The notes beneath the pieces were generated by a model. It saw only the letters and a list, made by a program, of their open reading frames with translations. It made no database searches and was not told where the DNA came from. Shown one piece after another: positions 1-6,232 of a stretch of 7,340 nucleotides of DNA (the stretch's first letter is position 1; every line of letters begins with the position of its first letter). Origin of the DNA: Gammaproteobacteria bacterium (GTDB lineage Bacteria; Pseudomonadota; Gammaproteobacteria; Arenicellales; Poriferihabitantaceae); NCBI GenBank assembly GCA_024679435.1, contig JAIBDK010000114.1, forward strand, positions 1 to 7,340, given 5' to 3'. The position numbers were made by a program, and so were the translations under genes.

Positions 1-419
1 AGGGACTCAATATCAACGGTAAGACTGGTTTCCGGGGCAATGATAATATCTGCGCCGGAATAACCAATAGCCGTGCGAAAATACAGATACCCATACTGGC
101 TGACGACGGCATTCAGGCCAGGCTCCAGATACAGGGAAACCAGCAACGAGATAAGCTCCATGGCGCCCCTGCCGCAAGAAATTCTATCTGCATCCAGATC
201 ATGCACATTGGCAATGGCCTGTCGCAACGGCCCTGCAAAATCATTCGGATAACCCTGACTTGAATGACACGCCTGTTCCGCCGCAGACAGCACTTCACGC
301 CCAAGTTCATAGAAGTTTTCATTGGCATCCAGCCTGAGTATATTCTCCGGCAGATTATCGGGCTTTACTGGAATAGGGTAAGGCTTCAGCCCGCGCAGAT
401 GTTTTCTAAGTTCCGGCAT
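1..419 (-). CDS. Histidinol-phosphate-aminotransferase-like PLP enzyme, N-terminal 139 residues (cut by window edge)
   Basis: The frame is open from an ATG at 419 to the left edge, giving 139 complete codons; the C-terminal part, including the PLP-binding lysine, lies outside the window. An in-frame TGA sits two codons before the ATG, so the start cannot move upstream. Residues 30-35 read LDANEN, the hallmark of HisC-like fold-type I aminotransferases, followed by GYPND at 57-60 (compare R/GYPD in HisC) and GRGAMELI at 83-90 where HisC has its glycine/acidic PLP-phosphate segment. The family transfers an amino group using PLP in the cytoplasm. True HisC usually has a Gly-Ser-Asp-Glu type segment here, so a paralogue with another substrate is possible. 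It follows the kinase-like gene by 73 bases on the same strand and may be co-transcribed. The Shine-Dalgarno sequence is poor (only GAG close to the start). Fold is seen clearly; substrate is unknown. Confidence 0.78.
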   Translation of the reverse strand, partial: MPELRKHLRGLKPYPIPVKPDNLPENILRLDANENFYELGREVLSAAEQACHSSQGYPNDFAGPLRQAIANVHDLDADRISCGRGAMELISLLVSLYLEPGLNAVVSQYGYLYFRTAIGYSGADIIIAPETSLTVDIES

Positions 420-492
420 CGCTCAGTGTTAAGCCTGAAGATTAACCACCGCTTCAAAACCGTTTCGATATGATCCGATTTCGAATTTACCG

Positions 493-1335
493 CTATTTTT
501 GGACATAGCCCTTTTCTCTTTCCTTGTATTTCTTACTAAACCGGAAGGTTTCGTTGGAGCCGCTGGGATAAATCGCTCTCTTTATCCACCGTGCAGGCTG
601 AGTAATCCACTTCCGCAAAGTACGGCCGCCTTTGGGAAGCTCATAACTCGCAGCCGTTTCTTCCGGCGTAACCAGATCGGGGCGGTTTCGACGCTTCAGC
701 TTGACAACATGACGCAGATCTTCACTTTGCATGTATCGAATAAATGAATGATTGATCTTCCGTCTTATCGGGTTTCGCCCCTCATAGCGACGCATCGAGA
801 TCTGATAATCGATCAGTATCGGGTGATCATCCTCGGTCACAACCACATTATATTTTTTAGCCAGATCATTGTAGGCAATGCCGCGCTCATGAATCTTTTC
901 AACATTACTGCGCAATTCATCAAAAAAGGCATTTCCTGGCACCCTGCCCTGAAGCTTGCGCTGACCCAAATCGATACCTTCAACCCATTCACGCATAAAC
1001 GACTGGTCGCTTACCTTAATATAGTTGCTTACCGTGCCGGGCACCCCGCGCAGCGCATCGCATAACGCCATTTCATTACGCGCCCATTTTCGGGCAAAAG
1101 GACGGGCCATCTTGCCCCACCAGAATCGGAACCGATAGGTTTTATGGAGCCATTTTTTCCCCTGATACCGCACCACCCAGGTTTCGGCAAAACCGTCATC
1201 CTTAATTAACTTGACGAATTCAATATCATCCAGCCTGAGTTCCGCTTGATGCAGTGGAGCTTTATTCTCGCTGACCGCTGCACCACCAGCCTTTGCGTCT
1301 GCCGTTTCACTGGAGTTGGAGGCTGTTTTGGTCAT
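493..1335 (-). CDS. RIO/LPS-kinase-like protein (atypical serine/threonine or small-molecule kinase)
   Basis: The protein is 280 residues and carries an atypical kinase core. A basic, polar N-terminal tail of about 30 residues precedes the N-lobe; K65 in WLHKTYRF is the probable ATP lysine and E88 in RNEMALCDAL a candidate helix-C glutamate. The catalytic loop is IHERGIAYNDLAKKYN (149-163), with N156-D157 in place of the usual H/R-D and N163 as the metal ligand. IDYQ at 175-178 replaces DFG, with D176 as the second metal ligand. This YND-LAK...N...IDYQ pattern is typical of bacterial RIO-like and lipopolysaccharide-kinase-like proteins, as is the downstream segment EDLRHVVKLKRRNRPDLVTPEE (205-226). 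No signal peptide or membrane segment is visible, so it is probably cytoplasmic. The strongly basic C-terminus could bind a phosphate-rich surface or nucleic acid. The target (sugar core, protein or metabolite) cannot be told. The start overlaps a short upstream ORF by ATGA and has no good ribosome site of its own. Confidence 0.82.
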   Translation of the reverse strand: MTKTASNSSETADAKAGGAAVSENKAPLHQAELRLDDIEFVKLIKDDGFAETWVVRYQGKKWLHKTYRFRFWWGKMARPFARKWARNEMALCDALRGVPGTVSNYIKVSDQSFMREWVEGIDLGQRKLQGRVPGNAFFDELRSNVEKIHERGIAYNDLAKKYNVVVTEDDHPILIDYQISMRRYEGRNPIRRKINHSFIRYMQSEDLRHVVKLKRRNRPDLVTPEETAASYELPKGGRTLRKWITQPARWIKRAIYPSGSNETFRFSKKYKEREKGYVQK

Positions 1336-1358
1336 TGAATTTCAGTCAGATTTTCCAT
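1332..1358 (-). promoter_or_regulatory. Possible 8-codon leader ORF overlapping the kinase start (ATGA)
   Basis: On the minus strand an ATG at 1358 opens an eight-codon frame encoding MENLTEIQ, which stops at TGA 1334-1332. That stop overlaps the kinase ATG (1335-1333) as ATGA. An AGGA element at 1370-1367 stands 8 bases before the leader ATG, whereas the kinase start has no comparable site. Terminating ribosomes could therefore restart on the kinase start, which is classical translational coupling. The geometry is directly visible; function is inferred, and an ORF of eight codons can arise by chance. Confidence 0.3.
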
Positions 1359-1679
1359 GGCGGGAATCCTAACAGTTCGCCGCTAGCCAGTACAGTTTCA
1401 GAGTGTGAAGTCCGGTTATCCAGAAAACCCTCAGATAATAATCCCTTACCCAGTCAGAAACAGGATTGAGATACCCTTCTACTCAGCGTACTTATTTTCG
1501 ATTCAGGGGTCGAACATCAAGTCACCAGACACGTCTCGGCTAACAGGACTTTCAGAGAACGCATCCACAGTAAACTGCCGTTGATATCCTCCTGGGGCAT
1601 TGGCCAGACTACTTGTCACGCAGGCCTAAACATGGCAACCTTTATCAGACCAGCAGGCCACCAGCACAGGGTTACATCG
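1359..1679. other. Divergent non-coding region between kinase and hydrolase genes
   Basis: This stretch lies between the start of the minus-strand kinase (with its leader ORF) and the chosen start of the plus-strand hydrolase, so it should hold promoters for both. I found no convincing -35/-10 pair on either strand; a TATTAT element around 1424-1434 on the minus strand lacks a good -35 at standard spacing. A short inverted repeat TTCGA-N8-TCGAA lies at 1497-1514 and could be a regulator site, but five-base arms are weak evidence. The hydrolase frame is open upstream as far as a TTG at 1581 and has another ATG at 1632, so part of 1581-1679 could be coding. No RNA gene or repeat is apparent. 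Confidence 0.5.
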
Positions 1680-2612
1680 ATGCGAGACTATAAACTGGAT
1701 TCTGAGATCCTACGATTTCTCCATAAATCCGAACGCTTTTATCCTGTCAATGCGGTTGAACTCAGCATTAAGGACCAACGAAAGTGCTACAGCGAACTGT
1801 GTGATGCCTATCAGGCACCGATTCCAGATTCGATATTCTCCACTGATCATGCAATTCCCGGCAGAAATGGCCCGATACCCATCAGGATTTATGAAAACCA
1901 CGCGCATCGTTCCCCGGTCACTGTTATGTATCTGCATGGCGGCGGCTTTATTTTAGGTGGGTTAGACAGTCACCATTCAATTTGCGCAGAAATTGCCGAA
2001 CGAACTGAATTTAAAGTTGTGGCGGTAGACTATCGGCTGGCTCCAGAATATATCTATCCTGTTCAGTTCGAAGACGCGCTTGACGCGTTTCTGAGCATCG
2101 ATAACGGACACACAGTGGTGGTGGGAGACTCTGCAGGCGGAACGCTGGCAGCGGCAGTTTGTGTCGCCCAGCGAGGGTCTGATCGTCAACCGGTGGGTCA
2201 GGTATTAATTTATCCATCTCTTGGCGGTCAGTATCTGGATCTTGACTCCTATAAAAGCAACCACGATGCACCGGCACTGTCTACGGAAGATGTTTATGAG
2301 TATCTAAATTTGTGGGCAGGAAACAGCCCTCCGGAGAACGATCCAATTTTCGCACCGCTAATGCTTTCTGACTTCAGCGACCTTCCTCCCTGCATCGCCA
2401 TCGCAGCGCAGCATGATCCGCTGCGCGATGATGTTGTGGCCTGGTCGGATCGTCTCAATCAGGCGGGCATCAGGGCATCCCACCATATCGAAGATGGATT
2501 GATACATGGCTATTTACGCGCAAGACACTGCAGCAACAAAGCCGCCAGGAGCTTTTCCAGAATCTGCAGCGGCATCAAAGAACTGGGTAATCGATTTTTT
2601 GACCAAAATTGA
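1680..2612 (+). CDS. Alpha/beta hydrolase, hormone-sensitive lipase (esterase family IV) type
   Basis: From the ATG at 1680 the protein is 310 residues, the usual length for bacterial HSL-type carboxylesterases. The oxyanion motif HGGG lies at residues 86-89 (YLHGGGFILGG), followed by VVAVDYRLAPEY and the nucleophile elbow GDSAGG with S151. The remaining triad members are D246 in AQHDPLRDD and H276 in GLIHGY, so the Ser-Asp-His triad is complete. The expected reaction is hydrolysis of short to medium acyl esters or related bonds in the cytoplasm; no signal peptide is seen. The start at 1680 is preferred because MRDYKLDSEILRFL matches the acidic helical cap start of the family and has an AGGG site 8 bases upstream; ATG 1632 (AGG at similar spacing) is the main alternative, and TTG 1581 is unlikely. 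Its TGA stop lies within the -35 box of the next promoter. The natural substrate is unknown. Confidence 0.92.
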   Translation: MRDYKLDSEILRFLHKSERFYPVNAVELSIKDQRKCYSELCDAYQAPIPDSIFSTDHAIPGRNGPIPIRIYENHAHRSPVTVMYLHGGGFILGGLDSHHSICAEIAERTEFKVVAVDYRLAPEYIYPVQFEDALDAFLSIDNGHTVVVGDSAGGTLAAAVCVAQRGSDRQPVGQVLIYPSLGGQYLDLDSYKSNHDAPALSTEDVYEYLNLWAGNSPPENDPIFAPLMLSDFSDLPPCIAIAAQHDPLRDDVVAWSDRLNQAGIRASHHIEDGLIHGYLRARHCSNKAARSFSRICSGIKELGNRFFDQN

Positions 2613-2636
2613 CAACGTGTGGACTGAGGTTAAAAT
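2609..2636 (+). promoter_or_regulatory. Strong sigma70-type promoter (TTGACA-16-TAAAAT) for the HPt gene
   Basis: A perfect -35 box TTGACA (2609-2614) is followed after 16 bases by TAAAAT (2631-2636), five of six matches to the -10 consensus. The -35 box contains the hydrolase stop codon (2610-2612). Transcription would begin near 2643 and leave a leader of about 48 bases before the HPt ATG. Since the gaps after HPt (65 bases) and after mmuM (53 bases) hold no terminator, it may drive all three genes. Confidence 0.65.
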
Positions 2637-2652
2637 ACTAAACAGGTCTGTC

Positions 2653-2678
2653 ATTATTGTTTTCTAAACAAACATAAT
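2653..2678 (+). other. Weak AU-rich hairpin in the HPt 5' leader
   Basis: TTGTTT (2657-2662) can pair with AAACAA (2666-2671) around a 3-base loop, and ATTA (2653-2656) with TAAT (2675-2678) across a 3-base bulge. It ends 12 bases before the HPt ATG, in a leader with no Shine-Dalgarno sequence. It might affect translation, but the stem is only A-U rich and may be chance in AT-rich DNA. Confidence 0.2.
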
Positions 2679-2690
2679 AAAATTGTAACT

Positions 2691-2963
2691 ATGGTAGAAA
2701 AATTAAGTGAAGAATTGGGGTCGCTATACAAAATCCATATTCCTGAGTATCTAACCAATCTCAAAAAGGCAATCGATGAAGAAGACATCATAACCATGCG
2801 AGACGTGGCCCATAATCTTTCTTCTGCAATGGGCAGTATCGGAGATTTAGAATCCGGTGCCCTGTTCAAAAAGATTGAGAAAGATGATTTACCGCTGTCA
2901 GAAGTTTCTTTGCTATTGATTGAAGCTGAATCTCTGGTTGCAGCGACGCTTACCCAGATTTAA
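2691..2963 (+). CDS. Stand-alone HPt (histidine phosphotransfer) domain protein
   Basis: The 90-residue protein is a single helical HPt-like domain. Residues 4-35 form an amphipathic helix with spacing as in the first HPt helices, and VAHNLSSAMGSIG (39-51) matches the phospho-acceptor helix AHxLKGxxxxIG, with H41 as the predicted phosphorylated histidine. GALFKKIE (56-63) corresponds to the following helix. HPt proteins relay phosphate between receiver domains of hybrid sensor kinases and response regulators in the cytoplasm. Here the usual Lys and Gly after H-x-L are both Ser (S44, S45), and the protein is shorter than typical HPt proteins (about 110-120 residues), so relay chemistry may be altered. 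No kinase or receiver gene is in the window, so it is an orphan. The frame has no earlier ATG, GTG or TTG; the start lacks a clear ribosome site. The gene is visibly richer in A/T than its neighbours. Confidence 0.8.
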   Translation: MVEKLSEELGSLYKIHIPEYLTNLKKAIDEEDIITMRDVAHNLSSAMGSIGDLESGALFKKIEKDDLPLSEVSLLLIEAESLVAATLTQI

Positions 2964-3028
2964 GGCTGGAATAGCCATTATCCTGTCATCGAAAAGTTAT
3001 CCAGCGTGGGGCAGATCATCCACCTACG

Positions 3029-3985
3029 ATGAAAAATCAATTTAAGGCACTTCTGAAAAAAAATCCACTGATTCCACTGGATGGGGGTCTCGCTACCGAG
3101 CTTGAAAGTCGTGGTCATCACCTAAATTCAGCTCTATGGTCTGCACAACTTCTTTTAAACAACCCTGAGGCAATTTTTGATTCTCATACAGCCTATCTCA
3201 AAGCAGGCGCCCGAATCATCACCACCGCCAGTTATCAGGCCACCATTCCGGGTCTAATTAAATCCGGGCTGAATTATGACGAAGCGGTTTCCATAATAAA
3301 AAGCTCAGTGGATATTGCCTGTCAAGCTCGGGAAAGCTTTGTCAAAGAAGCCGGCTCATCCCAGACTTTAATAGCCGCTAGTATCGGCCCCTACGGTGCA
3401 TACCTTGCAGATGGCTCAGAATATAAGGGTCAATATGGTTTGGGCATCGCAGAACTCGAAAACTTTCACCGCGACCGGTTGGCCGTTCTGGATGCATCCC
3501 CGGCCGATGTCCTCGCCTGCGAAACCATACCTGATATCACCGAAGCGCAGGCGCTGAACAATCTTTTACAAAAATGTGACACCCCATCCTGGGTCTGTTT
3601 CTCCTGCAAAGATGCTTTGCATCTCCATGACGGAACATCCATTGAAGCCGCTGCCGCGATTTTTAAAAACAATACCAAAGTGATGGCACTGGGCGTAAAT
3701 TGTACCTCTCCAGAGTACGTATCCGGCTTAATTAAGGTTCTGACTCAATCGCATACGGAAAAGGCCATCATCGTTTACCCCAACTCCGGAGAAGACTATT
3801 GCGGCGACAGCAAAACCTGGACAACCAAAAGCGATTCAGAAACCCGACACTCTCGTTTTTCAAAGTACGCTGTTCAATGGGCGAAGCAGGGCGCGCAAAT
3901 AGTAGGCGGTTGCTGTCGAACCGGCCCTGCTGATATTTCGTCTTTAGCGGATCATGCCAGGGCACTTTCCCGCCCTCACAATTAA
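3029..3985 (+). CDS. mmuM: Homocysteine S-methyltransferase (MmuM-like)
   Basis: The 318-residue protein is full length for the zinc-dependent homocysteine S-methyltransferase family (Pfam S-methyl_trans). LDGGLATELE (17-26) is the family's N-terminal signature, SIGPYGAYLADGSEYKGQYG (118-137) the central motif, and the three zinc cysteines are C225 in GVNCTSP and C295-C296 in GGCCRTGP. These enzymes transfer a methyl group from S-methylmethionine (or S-adenosylmethionine) to homocysteine to give methionine; some relatives use betaine-like donors, so the donor is not certain. It is cytoplasmic, without a signal peptide. The ATG at 3029 has no good Shine-Dalgarno sequence, but the distance to the LDGG motif fits the family. 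It lies 65 bases after the HPt gene and 53 bases before a second homocysteine methyltransferase-like gene on the same strand. No S-methylmethionine permease (mmuP) is in the window. Confidence 0.93.
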   Translation: MKNQFKALLKKNPLIPLDGGLATELESRGHHLNSALWSAQLLLNNPEAIFDSHTAYLKAGARIITTASYQATIPGLIKSGLNYDEAVSIIKSSVDIACQARESFVKEAGSSQTLIAASIGPYGAYLADGSEYKGQYGLGIAELENFHRDRLAVLDASPADVLACETIPDITEAQALNNLLQKCDTPSWVCFSCKDALHLHDGTSIEAAAAIFKNNTKVMALGVNCTSPEYVSGLIKVLTQSHTEKAIIVYPNSGEDYCGDSKTWTTKSDSETRHSRFSKYAVQWAKQGAQIVGGCCRTGPADISSLADHARALSRPHN

Positions 3986-4011
3986 TCACATAACCCTTCA
4001 GACACCCCTTT

Positions 4012-4020
4012 TGTTAAAAT
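4012..4020 (+). promoter_or_regulatory. Possible extended -10 promoter before the core-MetE gene
   Basis: TG-T-TAAAAT (4012-4020) fits an extended -10 element, which can act without a good -35; none is seen at 16-18 bases upstream. Transcription would begin about 12 bases before the ATG at 4039, giving a very short leader. This is weak support for a secondary promoter inside the operon. Confidence 0.22.
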
Positions 4021-4038
4021 CTTAGAGCTCAAAAAGTC

Positions 4039-5088
4039 ATGCCTATCCAGACAACCTGCATCGGCGCTTATCCAAAGCCCGAATATATAACAACCGGAAA
4101 CTGGGCTGAGGCAGAACGTCAAGACAATGGAGAGAGCCGCGCGTTTACCTATACCAATGATCGGGCAGACGACGTACCCAACGAACTTCTGGATCAGGCA
4201 ACTGCGGAGGCATTACAGGATCAAATTGACTGCGGCATCGATATTCCCACCGATGGCGAGCAACGACGGGAAAACTATATTCACTATCACTGTCGTCACC
4301 TGCTGGGTATGGACTTTAAAAATCTGACAGAAAAAGTGCACCGAAACGGTGCCGCGGTGGCACCTCTGCCAACCATACGCGACAGGATCCAACCCCGGGG
4401 TGATCATTTTCTTGATCGGGACTTTCATATTGCCCAACGCAGTTGTCAACAACCGGTAAAGATTACCGTCCCCGGCCCGCTGACCATCATGGATACCACC
4501 GCAAACGTTTATTATGGAGATGAGAGAAAACTGGCGTTTGATCTTGCCGACGCTTTGAATTTTGAAATTCGTGCACTTGCGCAAGCAGGATGTAAATATA
4601 TTCAGGTTGATGAGCCGCTGTTCGCCCGCAAAGTTCAACAGGCGCTAGACTACGGCGTCGAGTGTCTTGACAGATGTTTTGATGGCCTCCCGGACGATGT
4701 TGTCCGGGTCATGCATATGTGCTGCGGTTATCCGGGACACCTCGACGATGAAAACTATCTCAAGGCCAATCCAGGCAGTTACTTTAAGCTCGCTCGGGCA
4801 ATCGACCAAACTTCGGTCAATCAGGTGTCTATGGAAGATGCCCATTGCCTCAACGATTTGTCCCTGCTTGAGAAGTACAAAGACACGTCCATTATCCTCG
4901 GTGTCGTTACGGTAGCCAGCTCAAACATCGAAAGCACCGAAGATATCGCCCAAAGACTTACCCGGGCAATGAATCATATCGACAAGAGCAAATTACTCGC
5001 CGGTCCGGACTGCGGACTAATTATGTTGGGGCGTAAATTGGCGATGAAAAAATTGCACCATCTGTGTGAAGCCGCACACAGCGTTTAA
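4039..5088 (+). CDS. Core-MetE protein: cobalamin-independent methionine synthase catalytic domain, stand-alone
   Basis: The 349-residue protein corresponds to the C-terminal catalytic barrel of MetE and lacks the N-terminal half of classical MetE (about 750 residues). TDGEQRRENY (71-80), VPGPLTIMD (144-152) and QVDEP (189-193) are conserved barrel motifs. All four zinc ligands can be placed: H226 and C228 (MHMCCGYPGH), E266 (VSMEDAH) and C325 (GPDCGL), matching the H-x-C, E and C of E. coli MetE. The expected chemistry is methyl transfer to the zinc-bound homocysteine thiolate. Without the N-terminal half the methyl donor is open; short core-MetE proteins elsewhere are folate-independent methionine synthases. 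It follows the mmuM-like gene by 53 bases, suggesting linked methyl metabolism. The ATG has a weak ribosome site, but the family's N-terminal TTCIGAYPKP starts right after it. An alternative role is methyl transfer from a pathway-specific substrate. Confidence 0.88.
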   Translation: MPIQTTCIGAYPKPEYITTGNWAEAERQDNGESRAFTYTNDRADDVPNELLDQATAEALQDQIDCGIDIPTDGEQRRENYIHYHCRHLLGMDFKNLTEKVHRNGAAVAPLPTIRDRIQPRGDHFLDRDFHIAQRSCQQPVKITVPGPLTIMDTTANVYYGDERKLAFDLADALNFEIRALAQAGCKYIQVDEPLFARKVQQALDYGVECLDRCFDGLPDDVVRVMHMCCGYPGHLDDENYLKANPGSYFKLARAIDQTSVNQVSMEDAHCLNDLSLLEKYKDTSIILGVVTVASSNIESTEDIAQRLTRAMNHIDKSKLLAGPDCGLIMLGRKLAMKKLHHLCEAAHSV

Positions 5089-5104
5089 ACCCAGTTCTTC
5101 CCTG

Positions 5105-6160
5105 TCAATTTGGAGGAGGCGACTCGACGTATTTCTTTGTTCCGGTGTAGTAGGTCCCCCGGCCTTCCTGCTTGTCTATGCCCTTGCGGGCTTTATAGGT
5201 TCCAATATCTCCGGCCAGCGGTCTTGAGTTCCAGGCGCGAAGCCATAGTCGAAGTAAATGGCGCCGCTTTTCCGGCACCTCATCGTCAAAAAATTCGGTT
5301 CGGGTATGCAGCACCGTATAGTTGTTAAAAAATGCGATATCTCCCGGTTCCATCATGAAATCAAGCCGGAATTCCTCACTATGGGCGACCTCATCAAATA
5401 CATCCAGCGCGCGCGCTTCCAATTCTGTTTTTTCAGTTTCCATCTCCTCAAATGCAAGCTCAATATAACTACGCAGAAAACTGGTGCTTAAATACCCCTG
5501 AGTCTCCGAAAACACCGCAATTTTATGATCGGTAACAGGAGACGCTCCGGGGGCTTCTTCTCCGAACAGATGATAGATATACCCATCGAACAGAGTTTCA
5601 ACAAGGTCGGGGTGATTTTCCAGAATATAGTTATAGACTGCAGGCCCGCTGCAGTACCCGCTCAACCCGCCTCGCTTCGCCTTGACCAGACACATCATGC
5701 CGACAATGTCGCTGGCATCTGTATGCAGTGAAAGCTCCGCACTGTTTCGATAGGCTCTTTCCCGGGTGTCCTTGCCGCCAATATCTACCACATGACCAAG
5801 CCTGTCACCCAACAGGCTTTGAGACTGGGCTTCGCCAAAATGCGTACCCAGGCCATAATAGATCGAGCCACATTCTTCCTTGCTGTATTTGCCCACGGGA
5901 AACCCGGTTAAAACCAGTAGGCCCTTACCCTCCTGAATTTCGTTTTCCCATGCATTGACTGAGTCGGCAATAGCGTCGAGGGGAAAATCATCCCGAGTGA
6001 TGTCCTCAGTATGGATCCCCGCTTGCTGAACCTTTCGCAATGCGTAATCGAAAGCATCGATGTGTTGCGGAGACAACTCGATTGAAACGCCCTGCTTGCC
6101 GCCAAGTTCGGATGGCCTCCAGGCCGAGGGATGGTCATAGCGCTGCCTTGATTCAGTCAT
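5105..6160 (-). CDS. TauD/TfdA-family Fe(II)/2-oxoglutarate-dependent dioxygenase
   Basis: The 351-residue protein carries the facial triad of the TauD/TfdA family: H146-T-D148 in LSLHTDASD and distal H285 in NNYTVLHTRTEF, followed by the Arg-rich stretch RRHLLRLWLR (299-308) that supplies the 2-oxoglutarate-binding arginine. LLVLTGFPV (81-89) is the usual N-terminal strand before the jelly roll, and MEPGDIAFFNN (270-280) leads into the distal histidine. Such enzymes couple oxidative decarboxylation of 2-oxoglutarate to hydroxylation of a small molecule in the cytoplasm. The N-terminal 70-residue extension (YDHPSAWRPSELGG) is longer than in TauD itself, so taurine is not the assumed substrate. 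An AAGGA site at 6172-6168, 7 bases from the ATG, is the best ribosome site in the window. It converges on the core-MetE gene with 16 bases between the stops and diverges from the RidA gene. Confidence 0.92.
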   Translation of the reverse strand: MTESRQRYDHPSAWRPSELGGKQGVSIELSPQHIDAFDYALRKVQQAGIHTEDITRDDFPLDAIADSVNAWENEIQEGKGLLVLTGFPVGKYSKEECGSIYYGLGTHFGEAQSQSLLGDRLGHVVDIGGKDTRERAYRNSAELSLHTDASDIVGMMCLVKAKRGGLSGYCSGPAVYNYILENHPDLVETLFDGYIYHLFGEEAPGASPVTDHKIAVFSETQGYLSTSFLRSYIELAFEEMETEKTELEARALDVFDEVAHSEEFRLDFMMEPGDIAFFNNYTVLHTRTEFFDDEVPEKRRHLLRLWLRAWNSRPLAGDIGTYKARKGIDKQEGRGTYYTGTKKYVESPPPN

Positions 6161-6167
6161 GGGTCTT

Positions 6168-6172
6168 TCCTT
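6168..6172 (-). promoter_or_regulatory. Ribosome binding site of the dioxygenase gene
   Basis: AAGGA on the minus strand, 7 bases before the ATG at 6160-6158. It fixes the dioxygenase start. Confidence 0.6.
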
Positions 6173-6232
6173 CTAATTTGCAAGTTACTGCGGAAATACT
6201 ATCCCTCTTTCAAAAGATTATCCAGAGTCCCG

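Noticed and set aside
748..1065. A plus-strand open frame of 105 codons opposite the kinase gene
   Set aside because: It lies wholly within a well-supported kinase gene on the other strand, has no recognisable motif and looks like antisense shadow coding.
2599..2604. A second TTGACC -35-like box 10 bases before the TTGACA box
   Set aside because: At 16-18 base spacing there is no -10-like sequence (GACTGA at 2622-2627).
2964..2990. Hairpin GGCT-N5-AGCC after the HPt stop codon as a terminator
   Set aside because: The stem is only four base pairs and is not followed by a T-run, so transcription probably continues into mmuM.
4213..4638. A minus-strand open frame of 141 codons opposite the core-MetE gene
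   Set aside because: The plus strand here encodes conserved MetE motifs (TDGEQ, VPGPLT, QVDEP). The antisense translation shows no family features.
5110..5120. GGAGGAGG on the plus strand as a ribosome binding site
   Set aside because: It is the complement of the Pro-rich C-terminal codons of the dioxygenase, and no credible plus-strand gene follows it.
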